A stretch of DNA of 64,000 bases from Fidelibacterota bacterium UBA6531 (GTDB taxonomy: Bacteria > Fidelibacterota > Marinisomatia > Marinisomatales > TCS55): the NCBI GenBank assembly GCA_002436185.1, contig DJKX01000068.1:12286-76285 (forward strand). The letters run 5' to 3'. The position numbers were made by a program, and so were the translations under genes. Positions 24,923 to 34,802 of this stretch are shown one piece after another (position 1 is the stretch's first letter; the number at the start of each line of letters is the position of its first letter). A model generated the notes under the pieces. It did no database searches and was not told the DNA's origin. It was given only the letters and a program-made list of their open reading frames with translations.

Positions 24923-26998
24923 GTGTCAGCACAAACTGATTTAAATACTCCTATAAAATATATTAGAGGTGTCGGTCCTAAAAGGGCTACAGCTCTGGCT
25001 ACTGCAGGCATTGATACGGTCAATGATCTGCTGCATTATTATCCCCGCCGCTATCTTGATAGAACAACAGTAAAATCAATCCATGAACTAAAAAAAGGTG
25101 ATCAGGCAACAATGGTCGGTACGGTGGAAGTCTGCGGAGAACGCCAAGCCCGGAAACGAAAATTATTCCAGGCTGTCCTTTCCGATAGCACCGGGATGAT
25201 AACACTTGTCTGGTTCAATGGTGTAAAATATATTAAAAATGCTGTTCAAAAAGGTGATCGTCTGGCTGTTCATGGCAAAGTAGAATTTTATAATGGTTTT
25301 CAGATTGTACATCCGGATTTTGATAAACTGAATTCCGATGCAGATCCCATAAACACGGGTACTATCATTCCATTATATCCGCTGACTGCAGAGCTGAAAA
25401 AAGTTCGCATCGACCACCGTAGCTTTCGACGTATTATTAAAGAAAATGAAGAGATGTTTTCAATCATAGAAGATCATTTTGAAGAAAGTGTCTTAAACGA
25501 ACAAAAATTAATACCACTGCAAACAGCTTTGCAGCATATCCATTTTCCTGAATCAAGAAAAAACCTGCTTGCTGCTATGGAGAGATTAAAATTTGACGAA
25601 CACTATTTTTTGCAATTATTAATGGCACTGCGAAAAAAATCATATGAAACGATCGGAACAAATGCACTTACAAAATCCGGACCACACGTCCAGCAAATCG
25701 AGACTGAATTGGGCTTTGAACTCACAGCTGCTCAACAAAAAGTGATTCAGGAAATTCGAATAGACATTGCACGTCCGCAAGCTATGAATCGATTATTGCA
25801 GGGTGATGTTGGTTCAGGAAAAACAATCGTGGCCATTTTAGTTGCCGCCGCTGCTGTTGCCAATGGTGTCCAAGTTGCTGTCATGGCACCTACAGAAATT
25901 CTGGCACACCAGCATTTTGAATCGTTCAAGAAACAATTAAATAAAGTGCATATAAGCTGTGCATTATTGGTTGGAAAACAAAAAGCGACGGAGCGGAAAC
26001 AGATTCTTGAAGCTGTTAAAAATGGTAAAATCAATGTTGTCATAGGTACCCACGCTTTGATTCAGGATGAAGTCGAATTCAAAAATCTGGGCTTTGTTGT
26101 TGTGGACGAACAGCATCGCTTCGGTGTAGTTCAGCGCGGTATTCTCTTGCAAAAAGGGCCCCATCCACATTTACTGGCTATGACAGCAACCCCCATTCCC
26201 AGGACCATGGCAATCACGTATCATGGTGATATGGATTTGTCCATCATTGATGAAATGCCAAAAGACAGAAAGCCGGTCATCACAAAAATAGTCAAAGAAG
26301 ACCGACTCCAGAATGTATATAAATTTATTTGTGAAGAAGTGCAAGCCGGCCGACAATGTATGGTAGTTTACCCACTTGTGGAAGAAACGGAAAAGTCTGA
26401 CCTTGCCGATGCAACGGAAGGATTTGAAGCACTGCAAAATATATTTAAAGGCATAAAAATTGGTCTTATCCATGGACGGATGAAAAAGGAAGAAAAAGAC
26501 GCCATAATGAATGCTTATGCAAAAAATGAGATTAAAATCCTTGTTTCAACCACAGTAATCGAAGTGGGAATCGATATTCCCAATGCATCCGTTATGTTAA
26601 TTGAACACGCTGAGCGCTTTGGCCTGACGCAGTTGCACCAGCTTCGGGGCCGTGTGGGCCGGGGCAGCTCCAAGAGTTACTGCATTCTGGTTGAGCGTAA
26701 TATCAGGGATACATCCAGGAAACGACTGGCGATCATGGAAAAAACAAATAACGGTTTTATCATCGCAGATGAGGACTTGAAAATGCGAGGACCGGGAAAA
26801 TTTTTCAGTACGGAGCAAAGTGGGTTTTTTAAACATATAATTGCGGATATGGTTACAGATGGTGCTATTATTAGAAAAGCGCGTGAAGTAGCGCAGACCA
26901 TTGCTGAAACAGATACAAAACTGGAAAATAATCCACGTATGAAAAAACGGCTTCTGAAGGATTATGCACAATATTTAGATACGGTAGTAATAAGTTAA
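24923..26998 (+). CDS. recG: ATP-dependent DNA helicase RecG
   Basis: A 691-residue superfamily 2 helicase that remodels stalled replication forks and branch-migrates Holliday junctions. The wedge/OB domain is N-terminal ('LLHYYPRRYLDRT', 'MVGTVEVCGERQ'), Walker A is 'LLQGDVGSGKTIVAIL' (about 290-305), and the DEQH box is 'VVVDEQHRFGVVQR'. 'AMTATPIPRT' is motif III and 'QLRGRVGRG' motif VI. The C-terminal TRG-like region follows. The start is GTG 24923. Its TAA overlaps the ATG of the methyltransferase gene (TAATG). Confidence 0.97.
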   Translation: MSAQTDLNTPIKYIRGVGPKRATALATAGIDTVNDLLHYYPRRYLDRTTVKSIHELKKGDQATMVGTVEVCGERQARKRKLFQAVLSDSTGMITLVWFNGVKYIKNAVQKGDRLAVHGKVEFYNGFQIVHPDFDKLNSDADPINTGTIIPLYPLTAELKKVRIDHRSFRRIIKENEEMFSIIEDHFEESVLNEQKLIPLQTALQHIHFPESRKNLLAAMERLKFDEHYFLQLLMALRKKSYETIGTNALTKSGPHVQQIETELGFELTAAQQKVIQEIRIDIARPQAMNRLLQGDVGSGKTIVAILVAAAAVANGVQVAVMAPTEILAHQHFESFKKQLNKVHISCALLVGKQKATERKQILEAVKNGKINVVIGTHALIQDEVEFKNLGFVVVDEQHRFGVVQRGILLQKGPHPHLLAMTATPIPRTMAITYHGDMDLSIIDEMPKDRKPVITKIVKEDRLQNVYKFICEEVQAGRQCMVVYPLVEETEKSDLADATEGFEALQNIFKGIKIGLIHGRMKKEEKDAIMNAYAKNEIKILVSTTVIEVGIDIPNASVMLIEHAERFGLTQLHQLRGRVGRGSSKSYCILVERNIRDTSRKRLAIMEKTNNGFIIADEDLKMRGPGKFFSTEQSGFFKHIIADMVTDGAIIRKAREVAQTIAETDTKLENNPRMKKRLLKDYAQYLDTVVIS

Positions 26999-27870
26999 TG
27001 ATTAACCAAACCCACTGTCCCCTTTGCCGCCAGGAACTAAAAACCGTTTTTACTACCAAAGATTATTTAGTGAGTGGGAAAAAATTTGATATTGTGGAAT
27101 GTTCAGACTGCAGACTGCGTTTGACGAGTCCATTTCCGGAAAAAGAAACCCTTGGCGGTTATTATGAATCCGACGAATATATTTCGCACTCGAACGAAAC
27201 AAAAGGGCTGTTTGATTCTATGTATAATTTGGTCAGGTCCTATATGTTGGGCAGAAAAAGAAATATAGTTGAGAAATCATACGGGAAAAAACAAGGAACT
27301 ATCTTGGATATCGGTTGTGGTGCCGGACATTTCTTAAACTCAATGAAAGAAAACGGTTGGGATGTAAAAGGTGTAGATGCTTCCCAAAAAGCACGGGAAT
27401 TGGTAAAAAGCCAATACGAGATTGATGGAATGACTCCTGAAGATTGGTTGAGTTCAGAAGAAGCATATGATGTGATTACATGTTGGCACAGCCTGGAGCA
27501 TGTGTATGAACCATGGAACTATTTGGAAAAAATCAAAACACAGTTAAGTTCTGATGGTGTGTTAATTGTGGCATTACCGAATTATGAATCAACGGACGGA
27601 AACATATATGGATCCAATTGGGCTGCTTATGATACTCCACGCCATTTATATCATTTTACGCCGTCATCCATAGAAAAGATCATGTTCAATAATGAATTTT
27701 TGATCGACCAAATATACAGGATGTTTTTTGATTCATTTTATGTATCCCTATTGAGTTCACAACATATAGGAAAATCAATGTTAAGCGGAATTTGGAATGG
27801 ATTTGTTTCCTGGCTATCATGTTGGGTTAATAAAGAAAAGTGCAGTTCATTGATTTATGTAATGAAATAG
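26998..27870 (+). CDS. SAM-dependent methyltransferase with N-terminal zinc-ribbon-like motif
   Basis: The 290-residue protein starts with two CxxC pairs, 'CPLC' (residues 7-10) and 'CSDC' (about 36-39), then a class I methyltransferase domain with motif I 'TILDIGCGAGHFLNSM' (about 101-116), 'VKGVDAS' and 'DVITCWHSLEHVYEP' (Methyltransf_23 type). 'NYESTDGNIYGSNWAAYDTP' followed by 'RHLYHFTP' is typical of methyltransferases near polysaccharide or lipid glycan genes. The substrate is unknown; the DUF2723 and GT2 genes a little downstream are compatible with a cell-surface glycan role. Confidence 0.85.
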   Translation: MINQTHCPLCRQELKTVFTTKDYLVSGKKFDIVECSDCRLRLTSPFPEKETLGGYYESDEYISHSNETKGLFDSMYNLVRSYMLGRKRNIVEKSYGKKQGTILDIGCGAGHFLNSMKENGWDVKGVDASQKARELVKSQYEIDGMTPEDWLSSEEAYDVITCWHSLEHVYEPWNYLEKIKTQLSSDGVLIVALPNYESTDGNIYGSNWAAYDTPRHLYHFTPSSIEKIMFNNEFLIDQIYRMFFDSFYVSLLSSQHIGKSMLSGIWNGFVSWLSCWVNKEKCSSLIYVMK

Positions 27871-27976
27871 AAAATTTAATTTGGAATCAATCATTCATCT
27901 TTAGTCTCATTAAGCATAAATTCGCAGGCTTTTTTAGATTGAAACAACAACACATTTATTTAGTTAGGTAAAAAAT

Positions 27977-28396
27977 ATGGTATTAGATAGTCAATTAACA
28001 GAAGAACAATTATTCGACCAACTGATTTCATCACTGGTGCATAGTGCATGGGTGTCTCTCGGTAAAATAAAGAATCCCATAAATGATACATTGGAAAAAA
28101 ACTTGGACCAAGCATCCATTCAGATTGATATGCTGGATATGCTTTTCAAACGTATGAGTGGTAATCTTTCTGAAAATGAAGAACAATATCTTGGCCACAT
28201 AGTGCGAGAATTGAAAATGAATTTTGTGGAAGAAAAAAATAAACCGACAGAAAATAACATGAAAGATGATGAAGATAAAGAAAAAGGGAAAAATAAAAAG
28301 AAAAAAGATAAAGACAAGAAAGAAGTAGAAAAAAAGACGGAAGAATCTGATAAAGTTGAAGAAACTGACAAAGAAAATGACGAGGATAAAAAGTGA
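27977..28396 (+). CDS. DUF1844-like protein with a long charged Lys/Glu/Asp tail
   Basis: Residues 1-85 resemble the small helical DUF1844 domain: 'EEQLFDQLISSLVHSAWVSL', 'LDQASIQIDMLDMLF' and 'LSENEEQYLGHIVRELKMNF'. Residues 90-139 are almost only K, E, D and N and surely disordered. DUF1844 proteins are widespread, small and of unknown function, and are often near envelope or central genes. The TGA overlaps the GTG start of the DUF2723 gene, implying coupling. The function of the tail is unknown. Confidence 0.75.
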   Translation: MVLDSQLTEEQLFDQLISSLVHSAWVSLGKIKNPINDTLEKNLDQASIQIDMLDMLFKRMSGNLSENEEQYLGHIVRELKMNFVEEKNKPTENNMKDDEDKEKGKNKKKKDKDKKEVEKKTEESDKVEETDKENDEDKK

Positions 28397-31359
28397 TTTC
28401 AAGTGATAATGTTTTTATGAATAGAGTATTGGCAGTCGTAACGCTGGTGGTCTCTTTTGTTGTTTATATAAGTACAATGGCGACGACTGTACCGTACTGG
28501 GACTGTGGTGAATTTATTGCCACTTCCTACATTTTGGGGGTTCCACATCCGCCGGGGAGTCCACTTTATTTAATTCTGGGGCGTATTTTTTCCCTGTTAC
28601 CTTTGAATACAGATATAGCTTATCGTGTAAATCTCATGTCGCCGATTGCCAGTGCAGTAGCAGTCATGCTTCTCTATCTTATTATTGTAAAAGTGATTGC
28701 TCATTATCGCGGTAAAATACAGTCTCGACAAGATGCCATAATTGTATTTGGAGCTGCATTTATAGGCGCAATGACATTTGCCTTTACCGATAGTCATTGG
28801 TTCAATGCCGTGGAAGCAGAAGTCTATGCTATCAGTACTTTTTTTACTGCTATCGTGGTTTGGCTAATTCTACATTGGTCTGATAGGGCAGATGAACCGG
28901 GTAGCGAACGCTACATTCTCATTATTGCTTATATGTTCGGATTAGCCATCGGTGTACATATACTAAATCTTTTAACTCTGCCCTTTATTGCACTCATTAT
29001 TTATTTCCGTAAAATGGAATTCGAATGGAAAACCTTTTTTCTAACAACTGTCATTACATTCGTTGTTTTTTTGGTTATTCATAATGGAATTATTATAGGT
29101 CTGCCTAAGCTAGCGGGTTCAGTTGGTCTTGTAGGTGTGATTATTCTTGTACTTTTAGTGTTTGGTTCAACTGTGTGGTCAATTAGAAATAAACACCAAT
29201 TAATGTCCTTAGCTCTTTCATCAACTGTTTTAATATTAATTGGCTTTTCGAGTTATTCTCTTATTTTTATTCGATCAAATCAAAATCCCGCAATTGATGA
29301 AAATAACCCGGAAACAATGTCAGGAGCTATATCATATTTACAACGTGAACAATATGGTGAAATAAGTCAATTCCCTCGTCGGTATAATGGTCTACCGGCT
29401 AAACATGAAACAGTCGGCCGTCCATCAGCCGGGAGAAATAAATATTCGTCCAGTCAAAACAGGAAATACATGTTTTTCAATAGTTCAAAACAGTGGGATT
29501 TCTTCTGGAATTACCAGATCAAAAAAATGTATAACCGTTATTTCCTTTGGCAATATGCTGGGCGCGGTCCATCTGCTGGTGACTATACGACAGCCATGGG
29601 AGCCAATAATCGACAAGATGGTATTTACTGGCTGCAGTTTGGATTGCCCATGGCATTAATCTTGGGTGTTATTGGTCTCGTACATCATTTGCGTAAAGAT
29701 TGGAATATTTTCTTTACGGTTTTTACACTCTTTTTTGTTACCGGTTGGTTATTGATCGTTTATTTAAACCAAGATAATCCTCAACCTCGGGAACGAGATT
29801 ATTCCTACGTGGGCAGTTTTATGGCGTTTGCCATTTGGATAGGAATTGGTTCAGCGGCATTGAGCGAATGGATTACAAACATTTTGAAAAAACCGGCATT
29901 GGCGAAAAATGTTATTTTGGGAGCCTTGGTTTTGCAGGCAATTTTTATTCCCGGAATTATGCTTAAAGCAAATTATAGAGAGCATGATCGTTCAGGGAAT
30001 TATGTTGCCTGGGATTACAGTTATAACCTTTTACAGTCCTGTGAGTCCAATGGCATTCTTTTCACCAACGGTGACAATGATACGTTTCCCCTGTGGTATT
30101 TACAGGAAGTAGAAGGTATACGAAAGGATGTTGCGGTTGCTAATTTGAGTTTACTGAATACACCTTGGTATATTAAACAGCTCAGGGATTCACGCCCCAC
30201 TAATTCTGAGTATAACAAACTTGTTCAGGAACGAGAGGGCGATGAAATTATCGGACAGCGATTTATTAAAATTAGCGATGATGATATTCGCAATATTACC
30301 TCAGGCTTAACCCGTTGGAAAACACGGGACGTTACATTTCCGGTGAAAAGTGACCAGCAGATTACGTGGAGTGTTAAACCCACATTTGCGAAACAGGCAT
30401 TAAAAGTGCAGGACATGATGATCATGCAAATCATCAATGATACGGACTGGTCATCACCTATTTATTTTGCTGTGACTGTTTCTCCGGGAAATCGCATCGG
30501 ACTTGAAAACTACTTGGAAATGGAAGGCCTGACGTATCGTTTGCGTCCGTATAAAACCAAAGGTATTAATGCTGAACGCATGGAATTGCACTTAATGACA
30601 GAATTGGGCGAAGAAACCTGGAGTCGTGATTTAGTTGGAACAGAATGGGAAGAGCAGGAAGGGTCTCTTTGGTACCGAAGTCCTCATGACAAATATTTAT
30701 TTCGTAACCTGGGTAATGAGGATGTTTTTTATAACACTCAAGTCATTCGCCTACTGCAAAACTACCGCAGTGCATACATGCAGTTAGCTGTTCATCATTT
30801 CATGGATTTTCAAAAATTACAATCATCTAAAAAGACAGATAAGGCAGAATTAAAAAGAACAAAAGTTGAAGAAGTTTTAGATAAAATGTCAGAGAATTTG
30901 CCTGAAAATCCAATCCGAATGGATAACAGGGATTTACATTATCAAGTTGGCAGATTATATATGGGCGTTGGAAATAAAGAGAAATTCCGAAGTGTACTTT
31001 CTGAACTCACAAAACGAAATGATAACTCAGTTCGTCATCGTGTAGAATATGCCCAATCGTATATGGAATTAGAAGATTTTGACACCAGTTTATCTATCTT
31101 AAAAGATCTGTATGATGGATATAATTCCTTGGAAGCAAAAATATTGGTAGGTGGAAGAGATCGAAAAAATATTAATTCGAAAGTGTGGAATCAATTCAGG
31201 CAAAATTATCCGGATATTGTAAGTCATTTAATTATCAATTACCGCAATCTTGGATTGAATGAAGATGCTAAAGATTTATTAACGACCTGGCTGGAACGAA
31301 ATCCAAAAGATAAAGAAGCGACCAAGCTATTAAAGGAATTGGAGAATGGTGAGGGATAG
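28393..31359 (+). CDS. DUF2723/TMEM260-type (GT117) membrane O-glycosyltransferase with TPR tail
   Basis: The 988-residue protein has about 10-13 membrane segments in the first 560 residues. The family signature 'VPYWDCGEFIATSYILGVPH' lies near residue 35, with Asp/Glu in the first lumen-side loop as in GT-C enzymes; it is followed by 'PPGSPLYLILGRIFSLLP'. A further motif is 'NQDNPQPRERDYSYVGSFMA'. A soluble region contains 'NGDNDTFPLWYLQEVEGIRK', and TPR-like helices run from about 850 to 980. Human TMEM260 transfers mannose to protein Ser/Thr, and bacterial members are abundant in Bacteroidetes-like groups with unknown acceptors. The start is GTG 28393 or ATG 28417 (MNRVLAVV). Confidence 0.88.
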   Translation: MISSDNVFMNRVLAVVTLVVSFVVYISTMATTVPYWDCGEFIATSYILGVPHPPGSPLYLILGRIFSLLPLNTDIAYRVNLMSPIASAVAVMLLYLIIVKVIAHYRGKIQSRQDAIIVFGAAFIGAMTFAFTDSHWFNAVEAEVYAISTFFTAIVVWLILHWSDRADEPGSERYILIIAYMFGLAIGVHILNLLTLPFIALIIYFRKMEFEWKTFFLTTVITFVVFLVIHNGIIIGLPKLAGSVGLVGVIILVLLVFGSTVWSIRNKHQLMSLALSSTVLILIGFSSYSLIFIRSNQNPAIDENNPETMSGAISYLQREQYGEISQFPRRYNGLPAKHETVGRPSAGRNKYSSSQNRKYMFFNSSKQWDFFWNYQIKKMYNRYFLWQYAGRGPSAGDYTTAMGANNRQDGIYWLQFGLPMALILGVIGLVHHLRKDWNIFFTVFTLFFVTGWLLIVYLNQDNPQPRERDYSYVGSFMAFAIWIGIGSAALSEWITNILKKPALAKNVILGALVLQAIFIPGIMLKANYREHDRSGNYVAWDYSYNLLQSCESNGILFTNGDNDTFPLWYLQEVEGIRKDVAVANLSLLNTPWYIKQLRDSRPTNSEYNKLVQEREGDEIIGQRFIKISDDDIRNITSGLTRWKTRDVTFPVKSDQQITWSVKPTFAKQALKVQDMMIMQIINDTDWSSPIYFAVTVSPGNRIGLENYLEMEGLTYRLRPYKTKGINAERMELHLMTELGEETWSRDLVGTEWEEQEGSLWYRSPHDKYLFRNLGNEDVFYNTQVIRLLQNYRSAYMQLAVHHFMDFQKLQSSKKTDKAELKRTKVEEVLDKMSENLPENPIRMDNRDLHYQVGRLYMGVGNKEKFRSVLSELTKRNDNSVRHRVEYAQSYMELEDFDTSLSILKDLYDGYNSLEAKILVGGRDRKNINSKVWNQFRQNYPDIVSHLIINYRNLGLNEDAKDLLTTWLERNPKDKEATKLLKELENGEG

Positions 31360-31431
31360 AGTTGTAAATGGTAGAGGGGTGATTGATAGAACAACTTACT
31401 GCTAACCAACTTCCAATAAACACTAACTAAT

Positions 31432-32451
31432 ATGTTTATTTCAATTATAATCCCTCACTGGAATGGGATTGATATTCTTTCTGAATGTCTTGAATCCCTC
31501 AAAAAATCTACGTATAAAGATAAAGAAATTATCGTTGTAGACAATGCGTCATCTGATGATAGTCAAGGATGGATTAAAGAAAATCATCCGGATATAATTT
31601 TGATCGAAAATGATCAGAATTACGGCTATGCCGGAGGGTGCAACCGCGGTGTTTTAACTGCAAAGGGAGAGTGGCTGCTCTTTCTGAATAATGATACAAT
31701 TCATGAATCGGATTGGCTGGAGCATTTAGCTAAAGGAGTCGAAGGAAAAAATGATGTAGCAGCCATCCAACCTAAAATCCGTAATTATTACGAGAGAAAA
31801 TTATTCGATTATGCCGGTGGAGCCGGTGGACACATGGATTTGTTTTGTTATCCCTTTGCTAAAGGGAGGATCTTTTTAGAACAAGAGGAAGACAGCGGTC
31901 AATATGATACTGCTGACAATATTTTCTGGGCATCGGGAACGGCTATTATGGTCCGTAAAGATGCTTTTGAGAAAGTCAACAGATTTGATGAAACATTTTT
32001 TGCCCATCAGGAAGAGATTGACTTATGCTGGCGTTTGCAACTTATGGGCAAGCGCATTTTTTTTGAACCCAAAGCAGTGGTGTATCATAAAAATGCTGTT
32101 TCGCTTCCCATGTATTCGTTTCAAAAATATTATTTGAATCACCGAAATTCATTTTTCATGCTTTTAACAAATTATAATTTACCACTTACATTGTATTTTT
32201 TACCTATTCGTCTGATATTGGAATTCATAGCCATGGTATATGCGTTGGTTAAATGGGATTTACGGCATTTCGGCGCAGTTTGTAAATCATTATTCTGGTT
32301 ATTGACCCATCCCCTAATAATTATAAAGAAAAGAAGGCTTGTTCGGAGAATGCGAATTAAAAATGATAGGGAAATTTTAAAGAAATTCTACCGCGGGAGT
32401 ATAGTTTTTGCCCATTATATTCGCGGGGTTAAGAAATACAGCGATCTTTAA
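31432..32451 (+). CDS. Family 2 glycosyltransferase
   Basis: The 339-residue GT-A enzyme starts with 'ISIIIPHWNGIDILSECLES' and has nucleotide-binding 'IIVVDNASSDDS' and the DxD-like 'LFLNNDTIHESDWLEHL' (Asn-Asn-Asp). 'FFAHQEEIDLCWRLQLMGKR' is the usual ED(D/E)-containing acceptor-side motif of rhamnosyltransferase-like GT2. Its C-terminus has two hydrophobic helices, suggesting membrane association. The sugar and acceptor are unknown; the DUF2723 neighbour suggests a surface or protein glycan. It ends overlapping the convergent DUF4835 gene by 4 bases. Confidence 0.92.
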   Translation: MFISIIIPHWNGIDILSECLESLKKSTYKDKEIIVVDNASSDDSQGWIKENHPDIILIENDQNYGYAGGCNRGVLTAKGEWLLFLNNDTIHESDWLEHLAKGVEGKNDVAAIQPKIRNYYERKLFDYAGGAGGHMDLFCYPFAKGRIFLEQEEDSGQYDTADNIFWASGTAIMVRKDAFEKVNRFDETFFAHQEEIDLCWRLQLMGKRIFFEPKAVVYHKNAVSLPMYSFQKYYLNHRNSFFMLLTNYNLPLTLYFLPIRLILEFIAMVYALVKWDLRHFGAVCKSLFWLLTHPLIIIKKRRLVRRMRIKNDREILKKFYRGSIVFAHYIRGVKKYSDL

Positions 32452-33278
32452 TCTAGAGCTTTTTTGTAAATCTCCAGATTATCCGGATCCAATTCCATCA
32501 TATCTCGAAGCATATTTTTCTGACCCAATAACTGCAATATTTTCGCCAAATCATTGGTGTGCGCTTTCAGAAACATCATTGTATAATGTTCTCGCGGGGT
32601 TCGATCATAGACTTCATCAAGACCTTTGATCATATTTTTAAATTTTAATATGGCCTCATCCATTTCGCCATTTTGGAAAAGATCCATAGCAAAATAAAAA
32701 GAAAATTTCGCTTTTCGTAAACCGAAATTCGTACTCACATTATCAACGAGCTTTGCTCTGTCTGACCACCCTCGGGAAAAATCACTTGCTGTGCCTCGCA
32801 AGGCGATTTCACGACTCATTTCAAAGATACGCGTACCGCCCATAGGTTCGTATGTATCAATTTCACCTGCTAAAACAAGGTTTACATAAAATGCTAAAAA
32901 GCTGGCTAGTGGATCAAATTGTACAAGATCAAAATACAATGTTCCGCTCTGACCATAAGGAAATTGAACCGATTTATCGAAGAAACGTTGATCAGTACCC
33001 GTAGTAAATAGGACTTGAGCAAGATAGGTTTCCTGGGCGCCTTTTTGGGCTGCACCTTCAAAAATAAACTGAATGTGGAGTGGAATTTTCAAATCGTTGT
33101 AATCTTCATCCCAGCGTGTCATTTTTATATAACGTTCTATATCTTCTTTGAGGGGTAAAATATTTTGCTGTTGATGGACTTTCAGTAGACGGTTGTCAAA
33201 AACAACCTTCACTTCACCAAACTGCCCGTAAACAAAACATGAAAAAAGGAGGAATATCCATATCTGTCTTATACCCAT
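32448..33278 (-). CDS. Secreted DUF4835-like protein
   Basis: The 276-residue protein starts at ATG 33278 (the in-frame GTG 33281 is less likely) with a signal peptide 'IWIFLLFSCFVYGQ'. The pattern 'YIKMTRWDEDYNDLKIPLHI', 'YFDLVQFDPLASFLAFYVNL', 'DTYEPMGGTRIFE' and a C-terminal 'MMFLKAHTNDLAKI' agrees with DUF4835. That family is found mainly in Bacteroidetes and relatives, and its function is unknown. It is a single minus-strand gene, convergent with the GT2 gene and divergent from cca. Exported location is clear; role is not. Confidence 0.8.
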   Translation of the reverse strand: MGIRQIWIFLLFSCFVYGQFGEVKVVFDNRLLKVHQQQNILPLKEDIERYIKMTRWDEDYNDLKIPLHIQFIFEGAAQKGAQETYLAQVLFTTGTDQRFFDKSVQFPYGQSGTLYFDLVQFDPLASFLAFYVNLVLAGEIDTYEPMGGTRIFEMSREIALRGTASDFSRGWSDRAKLVDNVSTNFGLRKAKFSFYFAMDLFQNGEMDEAILKFKNMIKGLDEVYDRTPREHYTMMFLKAHTNDLAKILQLLGQKNMLRDMMELDPDNLEIYKKALD

Positions 33279-33371
33279 CACGGTTGAAAATAGAGGTACT
33301 TAGTGAAGAGAGCAAATGAAATTATGATGCAGTGTAAGATTTAAAACAAGTTCCGTAAATTCTTTGCTATT

Positions 33372-34793
33372 ATGACCAATATTCATCATTTAATATCTGA
33401 AGATTTCATCGGATCCAAAGTCCTGCGACTCGTTGGAGAATTGGGTGTAGAGCGAGAGCATGATACCTATGTTGTGGGCGGTTACGTGCGTGACCTTTTT
33501 CTCGGACGGCCCTTGAAAGAGATCGATTTTATGGTGGTGTGCGATGGAGTGGAATTTGCTAAAGCGCTTGCAAAAGAATTAAACGTTAAAAAAATTGTTC
33601 CCTTCCCAAAATTTTCTACAGCCAAAATTCCATACAAAGCCATACCGCTTGAAGTGGCTGCAGCGCGTACTGAATCCTATGATAAAGATTCCCGCAAGCC
33701 CAAAGAAGTTGTTTATACAGACCTCAAGGGAGATTTACTACGTCGTGATTTTACAGTCAATGCATTAGCTTTGGATCTCCATCCGGATCGATTTGGCGAA
33801 TTGCATGATCCTCATGGCGGAATTATAGATATAAAAGCTAAAATTCTAAAAACTCCGCTTAATCCGAATGAAACATTCAGTGAAGATCCCTTGCGCATGA
33901 TGCGGGCAGCATATTTCGCGGCAGCTTTGAATTTTGAGATCGAAGAAAAATGTTTTGCAGCAATATGCAAACAAGCTGATCGAATCAGCATCGTTTCACA
34001 GGAAAGAATCACCGCTGAACTTTTGAAAATATTAGCCACGGATAAACCATCCATTGGGTTGATTATTTTACAAAAGACTGGATTGATGAAGCATGTCTTT
34101 CCTGATATTGATAAAATGTACGGCATGGAACAAACAAAGGAATGGCACCATAAAGATATTTTTTACCACACAATGCAAGTTGTGGATAATGCCGCACAAT
34201 TCTCCGAAAAAATGGAATTACGCTTTGCGGCCTTGGTCCATGATATTGCAAAACCCAATACCCGCAGGGTGGACAAGAAAAAAGGGTATACGTTTCATGG
34301 ACACGATGCAGTCGGAGAAAGGATCTTGAATAAAGTAGCCAAACACTTGAAACTTTCAAATGAACTCCGGGACTATCTTAAAAAACTCACACTCTTGCAC
34401 CTTCGACCGATTGCACTCGTAAAAAAAGAAGTAACAGATTCAGCCGTACGCAGAGTCATGGCTGTTGCGGGGGAGGATTTAGATGATCTTATGACTTTAT
34501 GTCGCGCTGACATTACTTCACGCAACCCACAACGAGCCATGAAGTACATGAAAAATTTTGAAATTGTAGAAGCTAAAATGTCTAATGTGGAGGAAAGAGA
34601 TGCGATGAAATCGTTTCAATCTCCCGTAAGGGGCAAAGAAATTATGGAAACGTGTGGATTGACCGAAGGTAAGGAAGTTGGAAAAATCAAACATGCAATT
34701 GAGGAAGCAATTCTGAATGGTGAAATTGAAAATGATTATGATGCAGCAAAAGAGTACATGTTTAAAATTAAAGAAGAAATTTTAGCTAAATAG
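33372..34793 (+). CDS. cca: CCA tRNA nucleotidyltransferase / poly(A) polymerase family with HD domain
   Basis: This 473-residue class II nucleotidyltransferase has 'YVVGGYVRDLFLGRPLKEID' (about residues 34-53) with the catalytic carboxylate pair (Asp-x-Met form), 'RRDFTVNALALDL', 'EDPLRMMRAAYFAA', and 'SQERITAELLKIL'. A C-terminal HD phosphohydrolase-like domain contains 'ALVHDIAKP' and 'FHGHDAVGERIL'. The protein repairs or adds the CCA end of tRNA; a poly(A)-polymerase or A-adding role is possible in lineages with split activities. It is followed 9 bases later by the Yip1-like gene. Confidence 0.92.
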   Translation: MTNIHHLISEDFIGSKVLRLVGELGVEREHDTYVVGGYVRDLFLGRPLKEIDFMVVCDGVEFAKALAKELNVKKIVPFPKFSTAKIPYKAIPLEVAAARTESYDKDSRKPKEVVYTDLKGDLLRRDFTVNALALDLHPDRFGELHDPHGGIIDIKAKILKTPLNPNETFSEDPLRMMRAAYFAAALNFEIEEKCFAAICKQADRISIVSQERITAELLKILATDKPSIGLIILQKTGLMKHVFPDIDKMYGMEQTKEWHHKDIFYHTMQVVDNAAQFSEKMELRFAALVHDIAKPNTRRVDKKKGYTFHGHDAVGERILNKVAKHLKLSNELRDYLKKLTLLHLRPIALVKKEVTDSAVRRVMAVAGEDLDDLMTLCRADITSRNPQRAMKYMKNFEIVEAKMSNVEERDAMKSFQSPVRGKEIMETCGLTEGKEVGKIKHAIEEAILNGEIENDYDAAKEYMFKIKEEILAK

Positions 34794-34802
34794 AGAAAAT
34801 AT

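Noticed and set aside
26597..26971. Antisense ORF within recG (124 aa)
   Set aside because: Low-complexity, Cys/Phe/His-rich shadow of a highly conserved helicase gene.
28031..28402. Phe-rich antisense ORFs opposite the DUF1844 tail
   Set aside because: They are the complement of A/G-rich Lys/Glu codons and have no ribosome binding site or family resemblance.
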